Source: SHVO01 sp050246995
GTDB lineage: Bacteria; Pseudomonadota; Alphaproteobacteria; Rhodospirillales; Rhodospirillaceae
DNA: 64,000 bases
Assembly (NCBI GenBank): GCA_050246995.1
Contig: JBFWVA010000011.1
Span: 62,001-126,000, forward strand
Direction of reading: 5' to 3'
Positions 52,586 through 60,827 of this stretch are shown piece by piece (positions within the stretch are counted from its first letter, which is position 1; the number at the start of each line of letters is the position of its first letter). The notes under the pieces were generated by a model. The model did no database searches and was not told the DNA's origin. It saw only the letters and a program-made list of their open reading frames with translations. The position numbers and the translations under genes are program-made.

Positions 52586-54713
52586 GGACTTCCTCCGGAC
52601 GATGGGGAATGGCTGCGAACATATCGGCGAACAGCACGAACATGCGTTTGGCGAGCGTGACGATATCGGCTTGATCGCGCGGATCGTCGATCCGGTCCAT
52701 CAACGACTGCAGGCCGGCGATATGATCGAGATCGAGAGCGCCGTGCGACATCAGGTAGCTGAAGCACGCCGGCGGCAGGCCGAGCGATGTGGCAACCGCC
52801 GTCGCACCCTGCGTGGCCATCTGCGTGCTCGTGCCCTCGAGCACGAACACCATACCGAGGAGACCGACCGGATTGACCTGTTCAATGAAGCGGTACGCCT
52901 CCTCGACCATGCGCCGGGTGGCCGGATGGGGCGCGGACGCGGCGACCGCGTCTGGATCGCCGCCGGCATTGCGGATGTCGTTGAGGATCCAGTCGTCGTG
53001 GCCTCGCTCGTCCGCGATATAATCGTCGAAGGCCGCGCGCAACCAAGCCTGGCGTTCGCTAAGCCGCGCGCGCGCGGCCTCGAACAACGGCACAGTGTGG
53101 CGGACGTGATGATAGGCCTGAGTAAGATAGGCGATGTAGGTGTCGCGCGAAATCCGCCCGGCGAGCCCGTCCTTGATTTGGCGCACGCCGTGGAGCTTCT
53201 GCCGCTCGGCGGTGGTCTCGGCGGCGACGCGGTCGAAGAGGCGCACTGCCGCTCCCGGCGTTTGAAGCGTGCGCGCCATGAGGTCGGCGTAGCCCGCATG
53301 AATTTCTGCGCGCCGCAGGCGGCCGTTGGCGGTGAGCATGCCGCTTCTGATCGAGAACGGCATCACGCGCGCCCAATGGCCGACGCGGGCATAAGCGGGC
53401 AGGCGGGCGTTCACCGCTGCGACGGCCTGGCCGAGATCGGCTTCGGTGACTTTCGCGGACGCGGGAACCAGCAGCGCGCCGAGGTCGCTGTTGCCGTGGC
53501 CGAAGATGAACGCTTGGGCGATCGCGGCGGTCGAAGTCAATTCGCTTTCGATCCATTCCGGCGAGATGTTGCGTCCGTAAGCGGTGACGATGAGGTTGTC
53601 CTTGCGGCCTTCGATCACCAGGCGGCCGTCGGGCCCGAGCGCGCCGATATCGCCTGTGGCGTAGCGATTCGCGAACGGCGGCCGGCCGACGTAACCGAGG
53701 CCGGCGATGTTCTCGATGACGATCTCGCCGTCGGCGGCGATCGTCATGTTGACGTGAGGAAGCACACGGCCGACGGTGCCGAGCCGGTTGTCGCCGGGCG
53801 TATTGAGGCTGACGACCGAGGCCGCTTCGCTGAGGCCGTATCCCTGGACGACGGGAAGGCCAAGCTGCGCCGCGCGTTCGAGGACGTCGTCCGAGACCCG
53901 CGCGCCGCCGACGGCCATAAGCTTCAGATCCGGCAGCCGGAGGCCGGAGTGTTCCATCGCCGCCACGAGGCCGCGGAGAAGTTCCGGCACCAGGATCGTG
54001 CTTGCGGCCTTCGTCTGCGCGAGACAGAGCGCAAGCTTGGTCCAGTCCGGCGCGAATAGATTTTGCAGGCCGGTCCGCGCGGCGCCGAGAACCCTGTAAT
54101 GCCCGCCGGCGCACAGGGTCGCGTAGAGGCCCGCGACATTCTCGAGCAACACGCCGAGCGGCAATAGCGGTACATGGCTCTCGGCGTAGGACTCGCCCAG
54201 AACCGAAACGAGGGATAGCGCGACATTTTCAATGTCACGCTGGGCAAGACACAGCCCTTTCGGCGCGCCCGTGCTGCCGGACGTGTATGTGATCTTGGCC
54301 GTACGGGAATGCAGCGTGACGTGCGCCGCCGCTACGCGTTCCAGATGAACGCCGGCAAGCGAGGGCGCTTCGAGCGGAACGGCGAGGGGGGAGGGCCGAT
54401 CCGTGAGAAGGCTGGCCGCGCCGCAGTCGGCCATCGCTTGCCGGCACTGTGCGGCGGTGAAAAATGAAGGAAGTGGAAGCGAAACGCGTCCGAGCTTGAC
54501 GAGCGCGAGGTCGATGACGACCCATTGGACGCCATTGTCCATGAGGACGGCGACGGGGCCGGAAGCGGGCAGGCAGCGATGCAACGCGCGCGCCGTATCG
54601 TCGATCGCGGTTTCGAGGTCGCCGTAGGCCAGCGTGGCCGATGCGCCGCTGACGGCGTGCGCCTCCGGTTTGGCTTGAGCGTAGAAGGCGATCGCCGAGA
54701 GAACCTGACTCAT
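52575..54713 (-). CDS. Acyl-adenylating enzyme fused to a heme-oxygenase-like diiron (HDO/TenA-fold) domain
   Basis: A 712-residue fusion. Residues 1-460 are an ANL-type AMP-binding domain (P-loop TYTSGSTGAPKG, GYGLSEAASV, TGDIGALGPDGRLVIEGRKD). Residues 490-700 are all-helical with a TenA/heme-oxygenase-like fold; YIADERGHDDW, MVFVLEGTS and SHGALDLDHI carry the Glu, His and Asp residues expected for two metal ions. Such HDO domains oxidise fatty acids, amino acids or related substrates. The A10-type Lys near the end of an ANL domain is not clear. Its start overlaps the upstream gene (ATGA). Confidence 0.82.
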   Translation of the reverse strand: MSQVLSAIAFYAQAKPEAHAVSGASATLAYGDLETAIDDTARALHRCLPASGPVAVLMDNGVQWVVIDLALVKLGRVSLPLPSFFTAAQCRQAMADCGAASLLTDRPSPLAVPLEAPSLAGVHLERVAAAHVTLHSRTAKITYTSGSTGAPKGLCLAQRDIENVALSLVSVLGESYAESHVPLLPLGVLLENVAGLYATLCAGGHYRVLGAARTGLQNLFAPDWTKLALCLAQTKAASTILVPELLRGLVAAMEHSGLRLPDLKLMAVGGARVSDDVLERAAQLGLPVVQGYGLSEAASVVSLNTPGDNRLGTVGRVLPHVNMTIAADGEIVIENIAGLGYVGRPPFANRYATGDIGALGPDGRLVIEGRKDNLIVTAYGRNISPEWIESELTSTAAIAQAFIFGHGNSDLGALLVPASAKVTEADLGQAVAAVNARLPAYARVGHWARVMPFSIRSGMLTANGRLRRAEIHAGYADLMARTLQTPGAAVRLFDRVAAETTAERQKLHGVRQIKDGLAGRISRDTYIAYLTQAYHHVRHTVPLFEAARARLSERQAWLRAAFDDYIADERGHDDWILNDIRNAGGDPDAVAASAPHPATRRMVEEAYRFIEQVNPVGLLGMVFVLEGTSTQMATQGATAVATSLGLPPACFSYLMSHGALDLDHIAGLQSLMDRIDDPRDQADIVTLAKRMFVLFADMFAAIPHRPEEVHAA

Positions 54714-55426
54714 GAGGCGCTCCGATAGTGCAGGCGCGGAAAAAGGCGGCCGAACTCCGGGTTGCGGTCGGCGGGAACGAACCTTTCCAGGGTCTCAAAG
54801 CAGTCGGAGATCGTGCCCGCGATGACGCGTGGATCGGTCTCGTAGTAGCTGCCCCAAGACGCAGCGTTATCGGACAGCTTCTCAGCGCGCGCGGGCGCGA
54901 GATCGACGACGGCGAGCCCGAGCATGCCGAAGGTGCGGCGCAGGACGCCCGTGGCCGTCGCGCAGGCGATGGAAAATCCCCGCTGGCGCAGATACGCGGC
55001 AAGCACGATGAAGAGGAAAATCGAGGCGCCGCGGCCGTTCGAAGTCAGGCTGCCGATCTCAACGATGGCGCCGCGGTCAACGCCGGCCAGACCGTGCGCG
55101 ACAAGCGCGGCCTCAATGGGCGTATCGAGATACTGTTCGAGGAAGAGGGGTTCTTCGCCGGCGCTGCGAAAGCCGACCGCGGCGAGAATGGCCCCGGCGC
55201 CGTCGTGCACGCTCATCAAGGTGGGGTAGTGGCCGGCCAGGCGCGTGCCGTAAGCCTCGGCGTAGCGCTCCTCCATGAAGCGCTCGACCTTTAGACGCGC
55301 CGGCTGGAATTTGTGGGTGATCGATATAAGGGAAGGCTCGAGCTTGGTGAGCCGCCTGATCTGCGAAGAGTCGAGATAAAGGGGCGCGTCCGGCGCGCAA
55401 TCGCTTTGCAACAGCACTTTCAACAA
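54710..55426 (-). CDS. Thermostable-hemolysin family protein (GNAT/autoinducer-synthase-like)
   Basis: A 238-residue protein of the 'thermostable hemolysin' family. Hallmarks are VERFMEERYAEAYGTRLAGHYPTLMSV, AAVGFRSAGEEPLFLEQYLDTPIE, IVEIGSLTSNGRGAS and the C-terminal WGSYYETDPRVIAG. The fold is thought to be acetyltransferase-like, so a biosynthetic acyl-transfer role is more likely than pore formation. It uses a TTG start with AGGAG 7 nt upstream and is the first gene of a four-gene operon. The hemolytic name may be historical. Confidence 0.85.
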   Translation of the reverse strand: MLKVLLQSDCAPDAPLYLDSSQIRRLTKLEPSLISITHKFQPARLKVERFMEERYAEAYGTRLAGHYPTLMSVHDGAGAILAAVGFRSAGEEPLFLEQYLDTPIEAALVAHGLAGVDRGAIVEIGSLTSNGRGASIFLFIVLAAYLRQRGFSIACATATGVLRRTFGMLGLAVVDLAPARAEKLSDNAASWGSYYETDPRVIAGTISDCFETLERFVPADRNPEFGRLFPRLHYRSAS

Positions 55427-55564
55427 GGGCAGGCTCCTGACTGGTAACGCTCGCGGCCCCCGAACCGGGCCGTGTCAGGTAGACGCCACCCCTGGAAAAA
55501 CACCCTACCTGCGCGGTCGCTAAACCTCGAAAAGGCCTGGAATCGCGCGGAAAAGGCGCGCCGG

Positions 55565-57994
55565 TCAGTTTGACCAGGAGAATGTCAATCCGACGGTGCG
55601 CGGGCGCGGCGGGGTCACCTGCCGCATGCGGGCAAAGCTGAACGCGTTGCCGAACGCGAATGTGTTGGCGCCCGTGTTGGCGAGATTGTCGACGTAAAGG
55701 AGCGCGCCAAAGCGGCCGCGCGTGAAGCGCAACCGGGCATCGGCAAGATGTGTGTTGCCCATTTCGAGATTGGCCGCCGCGCCAAAATTGAGATGCGAAC
55801 GGCTGACGTAGGCGTACGACACACCCGCTTCGGCGCCGACGCCGTCCGGCAGTGCGAAGGCGTATTGCAGGCTAGCGCCGGCCGAAAACCGAGGCGCCGA
55901 GGGCAGGTGGTCATTGTGCGCGGAGGACGACGCGGGCGCGAGCGTGGTGAGTTCGGGCGAGCTCCAGGTGAGATTGCCGGTGAGAGTCCACGGCTGCGAC
56001 GGGTGCACGGTGGCCTCGACTTCAAGGCCGCGGATGTGCGCGGTGCCGACATTGGCGGTGTACGGAAGGCCGTTGGTGGCAATCTGATCGGTTTGGATGT
56101 TCCGCCACACCGCGGAGAAGGCGGCGGCGTTCACCGCGGCGGCGCCGTCCCACAGCGTTGCCTTACCGCCGATCTCGAAATTCCATAGCGTGTCGGACTT
56201 GAAATTGGTGACGGTTAGGCTGGCGTCTTCCTCGCCCTCATCGCCTGTCGGCGGGGCGCCGGCCGGCAAAGGCGCATCGACGTTTATGCCGCCCAGGCGA
56301 TATCCTTCGGCGGCTTGGGCATATAGCAGCACGGCTTCGTCTAGATTGTGACTGACGACAACTTTCGGCGTGAAACCGGTACGCACGTTGCGCCCGATCG
56401 CGTTCGGCGCAAGTGGACCATTACCTCCGCTCGCGCTCGCATCTGTGTCGAGCCCACCGCGAAACCAGCGCATGCCGACGGTGGCGGTGGTGGCCGGAGT
56501 GAATCGGTACGAAAATTCACCAAAGGCCGCTAACTCGTCGCCGTTATCGTAGCGGCGGCTGGTGTAGAGCTGGGCGCTGGTGGCAGGTAAATCGAGAGCT
56601 GTGAGCACGGAGTCCGTCAGCTGGTCGCGGTGAGAGGCGAAGACTCCCGCGAGCCAGTCGAAGCGTCCGGCTGTGTTTGAGATCACCCGACTCTCGTGAA
56701 TCAAAGTGGTATGGCGCGCGCGCTCGCGATAGAGCGCGCTTTGCGATGGCGCGGCCGTGAACTGCGCCACGGCGGCCGAGGCGTCAAAAGTACTGGCGAT
56801 GGACTGGCGCAGCCAGGCGGTCGAGGACTCGAAGCGAAAATTGTCGAAGCTGGCCGCCGCGCGCACATGCAGACGGCGAAAATCGTTGTCATGGGGCTCG
56901 CGGACGCGGATGTCACGCGTGTATCGGGCCATAGCGCCGTCGTAGTACTGGGTGTCGCGCGCGCCGATGCCTTGGAGCACCGCGCCCGCCTCGATGGACC
57001 AGCGATCCGATGGGACAACGCCAAAGCTCGCCCGGATCCCATAGATGCCCGCGCCGTTGACGTTGCTACGCCCAAGAGCAGTGTCGTCGATGTAGCCGCC
57101 GTCGCGATGCGCGTAGCCCGTGAGGCGTACGGCGAGCCGGCCCTCGATGAGCGGAAGATTGGCGGTGGTCTCGACGCGCGTCGAAAGGGCGCCGCCGTTG
57201 GTGGCGGCGACACCGACGGCGCCCTTGAACACGGTTCTGTCGATCTCGGGCGGGTTCGTGATGATCCGGATCAGGCCGCCGATGGCGCCGGCGCCGTAGA
57301 GTGTGCCTTCGGGCCCTCTCACGACTTCGATGCGCGCGATGTCAACGAGTTGAAGGTTCGGGTCGGGCGTGTTGAAGGTGATGCGCGTGTCGTCGAGATA
57401 AAGTCCAACGGCATTCTCGGTCTGGCCGGAGAACGCGCCGTCGGACATCCCGCGGATGAAGTATTTGTTGCGGCCGGGACCCTGATTGGTCGACGCGAGG
57501 CCCGCCACGAGCGACGTGATTCCCTCGAGGCCATGAAGCGCCGGCGCACGCTCGGTGACTTCCACGGCCGCGACTGAAAACGGCGTGCGCGCCAGGACTT
57601 CGCTGCGTTTGCGCGCCGTGACGACGATTTCCTCCGTGAGCCCGTCGCCCTCGATTTTGGCGGGGGCGGCGGCGGAGGGAGCGCTTACGACGACGAAACT
57701 GCGTTCGTCGATCTTGCGAAAGCCGAACCCGGTTCCCTCGAGCAGTGCGGCGAGGGCCTCTTCGGCCGTCGCCGTGCGCTGGAACGCGGACGTGCGCCGT
57801 GCGCCGATCTTCGCATCTCCGAGGCCGATCGAAACGTCGGCCTGGATCGCGAAGTCAATCAGGGCTTCGGAAAGCGGCTGGGCAGGGATGTCGAAACGCT
57901 TCGAGGCGGCCCACGCTTGCGGCGCCAGCGCGATGCTCATCGCGAGCGCGGCCGCAAACGGCGCGGCGCGGCCGAAATATCCCGTTGGTCTCAT
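55565..57994 (-). CDS. TonB-dependent receptor with N-terminal STN signalling domain (FecA-type)
   Basis: An 809-residue outer-membrane receptor. A signal peptide (1-29) is followed by a secretin/TonB short N-terminal domain (about 35-85: FDIPAQPLSEALIDFAIQADVSI), a plug (130-250, with EEIVVTARKRSE as TonB box region), and a 22-strand barrel ending in VGLTFSWSN. The STN domain signals to FecR, the next gene. Likely imports a ferric siderophore or a related ligand. It lies directly downstream of FecR on the same strand. Confidence 0.92.
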   Translation of the reverse strand: MRPTGYFGRAAPFAAALAMSIALAPQAWAASKRFDIPAQPLSEALIDFAIQADVSIGLGDAKIGARRTSAFQRTATAEEALAALLEGTGFGFRKIDERSFVVVSAPSAAAPAKIEGDGLTEEIVVTARKRSEVLARTPFSVAAVEVTERAPALHGLEGITSLVAGLASTNQGPGRNKYFIRGMSDGAFSGQTENAVGLYLDDTRITFNTPDPNLQLVDIARIEVVRGPEGTLYGAGAIGGLIRIITNPPEIDRTVFKGAVGVAATNGGALSTRVETTANLPLIEGRLAVRLTGYAHRDGGYIDDTALGRSNVNGAGIYGIRASFGVVPSDRWSIEAGAVLQGIGARDTQYYDGAMARYTRDIRVREPHDNDFRRLHVRAAASFDNFRFESSTAWLRQSIASTFDASAAVAQFTAAPSQSALYRERARHTTLIHESRVISNTAGRFDWLAGVFASHRDQLTDSVLTALDLPATSAQLYTSRRYDNGDELAAFGEFSYRFTPATTATVGMRWFRGGLDTDASASGGNGPLAPNAIGRNVRTGFTPKVVVSHNLDEAVLLYAQAAEGYRLGGINVDAPLPAGAPPTGDEGEEDASLTVTNFKSDTLWNFEIGGKATLWDGAAAVNAAAFSAVWRNIQTDQIATNGLPYTANVGTAHIRGLEVEATVHPSQPWTLTGNLTWSSPELTTLAPASSSAHNDHLPSAPRFSAGASLQYAFALPDGVGAEAGVSYAYVSRSHLNFGAAANLEMGNTHLADARLRFTRGRFGALLYVDNLANTGANTFAFGNAFSFARMRQVTPPRPRTVGLTFSWSN

Positions 57995-58021
57995 TTTTCC
58001 GATCGCCCGCCTGTGCCAGCG

Positions 58022-59119
58022 TCACTTGCGGGTGAGTATAAACCCATCAGACGTAGATTGGGCGCCGATCGGCAAGAAGCCCTCCAGGCGGCCGACCACG
58101 CGTTCGGGGCTGTCGAGTTGAAGGACGCCGGAGAAGACGAGATCGCCCACAGCCTGGTCGCCGAGGCGGACCTGCGGGGTGAAGTAGCGGTTCACCTGCG
58201 AAACCACTTCGGACAGCGGCGCGTCCTTAAATACGAGGCGTCCCTCGCGCCAGGTGGCGGCCGTTTCGGGACTGAACTTCGACAAGGTGACAACGCCGGA
58301 ACCTACGACATGCTGGAGCCGGTCGCCCACGGTGAGGCGCTGCGGCGGCGTGCCCGGCGCCGCGGTGAGGGAGCGTACCTCGACCACACCGCGCGCGACG
58401 GACACGGTGACGGCGCCGGCATGGTGAAGGATATTGTAAGCCGTGCCGACGACACGCACCTCCTGATCGGCGACGGCAACTGTGAACGGCCGGGCGGCAT
58501 CCTTGGCGACATCGAAGTATGCTTCGCCCCGGCGCAGCGTGATATGACGCTCCGATGCGGTCATCGCGACATCGACTTGCGTGCCGGTATTGAGGGTCAG
58601 GCGGGAGCCGTCGGGAAGGGACACTTCGCGCCGCTCGCCGACGGCGGTGACGAATTGCGCGATCTGCGGGTCCGGGACACCGCGCCCGCCCAGAAAAACG
58701 GCGATCACGATGCTCGCGGCCAGAGCCGCCGCAGCGCCCATCCAGACCGCGCGCCGCGGAACGCGGGCCGTATTGCGCGGTGTGAAAGCGATAACCTCCT
58801 TCTGAGGCGTGGGCGCGGCGGCCTCGGCAAGCGCAAAGGCATGCTGCCCGGCGAAACGATCGGCCTGTTCGATATGATCGTAGGCCTCGCGAGCGCGCGG
58901 ATCGGACTCAAGCCAGTCGGTCAGCAGCGCCCAGTCCGCGGCCGTCGCATCCTCGGCGCGCACGCGGACGTGAAGGTCGGCCGCCTGTTCCAGCATTTCC
59001 GGCGGTAAGTTATCGAGCCGCTGTTGCATCATATCCCGTGCCATTACACCCGGCGTGGCAAGCGCAGATGTTGCTTCCGTTCCAGGCCTATCCAGTTGAC
59101 GCCATCCATTGCCAAACAC
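58022..59119 (-). CDS. FecR-family anti-sigma/sigma regulator
   Basis: A 365-residue inner-membrane regulator. A cytoplasmic part (residues 35-90: ADWALLTDWLESDPRAREAYDHIE) precedes a transmembrane helix (about 130-150) and a periplasmic FecR domain (VGERREVSLPDGSRLTLNTGTQV). It relays the receptor's STN signal to the sigma factor. I give the GTG at 59119, which follows the sigma-factor stop by 1 nt and has GGAG inside its end; a shorter start at 59044 cannot be excluded. Confidence 0.9.
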   Translation of the reverse strand: MFGNGWRQLDRPGTEATSALATPGVMARDMMQQRLDNLPPEMLEQAADLHVRVRAEDATAADWALLTDWLESDPRAREAYDHIEQADRFAGQHAFALAEAAAPTPQKEVIAFTPRNTARVPRRAVWMGAAAALAASIVIAVFLGGRGVPDPQIAQFVTAVGERREVSLPDGSRLTLNTGTQVDVAMTASERHITLRRGEAYFDVAKDAARPFTVAVADQEVRVVGTAYNILHHAGAVTVSVARGVVEVRSLTAAPGTPPQRLTVGDRLQHVVGSGVVTLSKFSPETAATWREGRLVFKDAPLSEVVSQVNRYFTPQVRLGDQAVGDLVFSGVLQLDSPERVVGRLEGFLPIGAQSTSDGFILTRK

Positions 59120-59120
59120 C

Positions 59121-59681
59121 CTACTCCGTATCGCCGGGCCGGAGCGCGGCCGCCATCACACGCAGCGCGGTCGAGATGTGCTTTTCGATCATTTTGCGCG
59201 AGACGCCCATGCGGGCGGCCACCTCGGCGTGGCTCAGACCCTCGAATTTGTGCAGCACGAAGGCCTCGCGGCACTTCGGGGCCAGTGTCTGAACGGCCGT
59301 GACCACGGTCGCGACCTGGCGTTTGGCGTCGATGGCCTTCTCTGGCTCAACCAGATCCTCGACGATCTCGCTGCCCAGGCGGCTGGTCGTGGCGTCGAGC
59401 CATTGGCCATCGCGAAGCTCGCCGCGGCTGCGGCCGCGGCGCATGTCGTACGCGAGGTTCGCAGCGGTGCGAAACAGGAACGCGGTGATGTTCTGGATCG
59501 GCCGCGTGGGATCGGCTCCGCGCAGGCGCGCATACATGTCCTGGTAGATATCCTCGGCCAGCGCCGGATCGCCGAGCCGGGCGGTGAGAAAGCGCAGCAA
59601 TTGCCCGCGCATGTCGAGATAGGCGGCGATGAGGCCGTCGGCGCCGGGCGGTGCGGATTGGGACACTGTGTCGGAACTCAT
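59121..59681 (-). CDS. FecI-type ECF RNA polymerase sigma factor
   Basis: A 186-residue ECF sigma factor with region 2 (LAEDIYQDMYARL, with the NITAFLFRTAANLAYDMRR part) and region 4 (CREAFVLHKFEGLSHAEVAARMGVS). It probably directs transcription of the receptor genes downstream once FecR is signalled. Translation of FecR is coupled to its stop. The upstream DNA has a GTAATGTAAGGCG element whose TGTAAG core recurs near 63.7 kb. Confidence 0.93.
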   Translation of the reverse strand: MSSDTVSQSAPPGADGLIAAYLDMRGQLLRFLTARLGDPALAEDIYQDMYARLRGADPTRPIQNITAFLFRTAANLAYDMRRGRSRGELRDGQWLDATTSRLGSEIVEDLVEPEKAIDAKRQVATVVTAVQTLAPKCREAFVLHKFEGLSHAEVAARMGVSRKMIEKHISTALRVMAAALRPGDTE

Positions 59682-59814
59682 GCCGCGCGAACAACAGTCG
59701 AGGAAAAGAAATGCCGCGCCTTACATTACGGGGCGGGTGGCGATCTTGGGCGACTGTAGAGGCCGCAAGGGCCGCCGTCGTCTGTGATTCTTGTCACGTT
59801 GCTGCGGCGGGCGG

Positions 59815-60366
59815 CTAAGGCATCATCCGCCGCAGCACGTCGTCGCGCTGGATAAAGTGGTGATAAAGCGCCCCCCCGACGTGCAACGCCAGCGCGCCGA
59901 GCAGCACATAAATAAGTGTGATGTGAACATCCCCGGCGGTATGCGCCCAGGCCGTACCCTCGGCTGCCAATGGCGGAAGCGTCACGACCCCGAAAAGCAC
60001 CACGTCCCATCCGCGATAGTTGGCTGCGGCCCAACCCAGCACGGGATTGACGATGACAAGCAGATATATAGCCCAGTGCGTCGCTTTCGCGAGACCGTGC
60101 TGCCAGGCCGGGGTGAGGGCAGGCATTGGCTCCGGGTGCGCACCGCGCCACACGATGCGCAGGAGCATCACAAACAGGATCGCCGTGCCCACAGACAAGT
60201 GCCACGAGACAAGGCCCTCGTTCGCCGTGTCGCGGCCGATGTGCGGCATGAGAAAGCCGACCGCATATTGCACGGCCATGAGCGCGAGCACGCCCCAGTG
60301 CAGCAGTTTCGTGATCGGGCTGTAGGCAGGGGGCGTGGCGTGAACGGCATTCGGCATATTCGTCAT
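59815..60366 (-). CDS. Cytochrome b561
   Basis: A 183-residue four-helix membrane cytochrome. Four histidines in the helices fit diheme b561: KLLHWG near residue 23, SWHLSVG near 55, AKATHWAIYLL near 97 and LHVGGALYHHF near 160. It oxidises quinol or passes electrons to superoxide or periplasmic partners. The operator context is unremarkable; it starts at the ATG at 60366 or the one 9 nt later. Confidence 0.92.
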   Translation of the reverse strand: MTNMPNAVHATPPAYSPITKLLHWGVLALMAVQYAVGFLMPHIGRDTANEGLVSWHLSVGTAILFVMLLRIVWRGAHPEPMPALTPAWQHGLAKATHWAIYLLVIVNPVLGWAAANYRGWDVVLFGVVTLPPLAAEGTAWAHTAGDVHITLIYVLLGALALHVGGALYHHFIQRDDVLRRMMP

Positions 60367-60521
60367 CCTTCAACTCAGGGCGTCGGACGGGCGTTGCGAA
60401 TAAGTCTCGACCCTTTCCGTGCATGCCATATCGATCAGGTGGGGCCAAGTCCGTGTTTTCCGCAACGGACGGGGTGAGGGAGTGGAGGATGAGAGGAGGG
60501 GGCCTCGGCACGGCGCCTTAC
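60367..60521. other. Gene-free upstream region of cytochrome b561
   Basis: About 155 nt before the relic region, containing the presumed promoter of cytochrome b561. I see no operator of the FNR type and no RNA gene. With the relics it makes a 460-nt non-coding gap. Confidence 0.4.
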
Positions 60522-60630
60522 TCATAGATCTCGCGGCTCCACGCGTACGCCGTCTGCGACTTGATCGCTCGGGTGCACAATGACGCGCTCGCCGTCCTTT
60601 AAGCCGTCGACGATCTCGCTGTGCCGAGGC
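60502..60630. repeat. 10-bp inverted repeats flanking the adaptor relic
   Basis: GCCTCGGCAC at 60502-60511 and its reverse complement GTGCCGAGGC at 60621-60630 bracket a fragment of an efflux adaptor gene. They could be ends of a decayed mobile unit, but no target-site duplication was identified. Confidence 0.45.
60522..60622 (-). pseudogene. Relic of an HlyD-type efflux adaptor, C-terminal end only
   Basis: The minus strand reads HSEIVDGLKDGERVIVHPS and onward to VADGVRVEPRDL and a TGA at 60522. This matches the last beta strand region of RND/HlyD adaptors (GLxxGExVIVHPSDxVxDGxRVxxR). Nothing upstream continues the protein: the next bases belong to the dabA relic on the other strand. It is therefore a truncated remnant. 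It differs from the intact adaptor gene at 11571-12638. Confidence 0.7.
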
Positions 60631-60638
60631 GGTATGAC

Positions 60639-60780
60639 GCGCCGGACTGCCCCCGGCAATCCGTTCACGGCGGGGCGCGCTACTTTCATCAATTGTTAAG
60701 CTCGGCTGTATGCCTCGCAGCGCCGCGCGAAGCCATCGCCGATGTTCTCAATCAACATCCCGAGGTCCGCGCGCTTTCGG
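60639..60780 (+). pseudogene. Relic of dabA (C-terminal fragment)
   Basis: About 140 nt correspond to positions 50789-50929 of the intact dabA (residues about 710-757), for example GCCGGACTGCC, CAATCCGTTCACG and AGCGCCGCGCGAAGCCATC. One extra C near 60650 shifts the frame; after it the peptide SVHGGARYFHQLL and AAPREAIADVLNQHP still resembles DabA. Amino-acid changes are frequent, so it may come from a diverged paralogue or an older duplication rather than a recent copy. Confidence 0.8.
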
Positions 60781-60827
60781 GGAGGCCTCGACACGATGCC
60801 TATAAAATCCAGGGGCGTGCAGGGCGG

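Noticed and set aside
52524..54059. A 511-codon open frame on the plus strand
   Set aside because: Antisense to the adenylation-diiron fusion; no recognisable motif and low-complexity composition.
57917..59008. A 363-codon open frame on the plus strand
   Set aside because: Antisense to FecR; no domain-like sequence.
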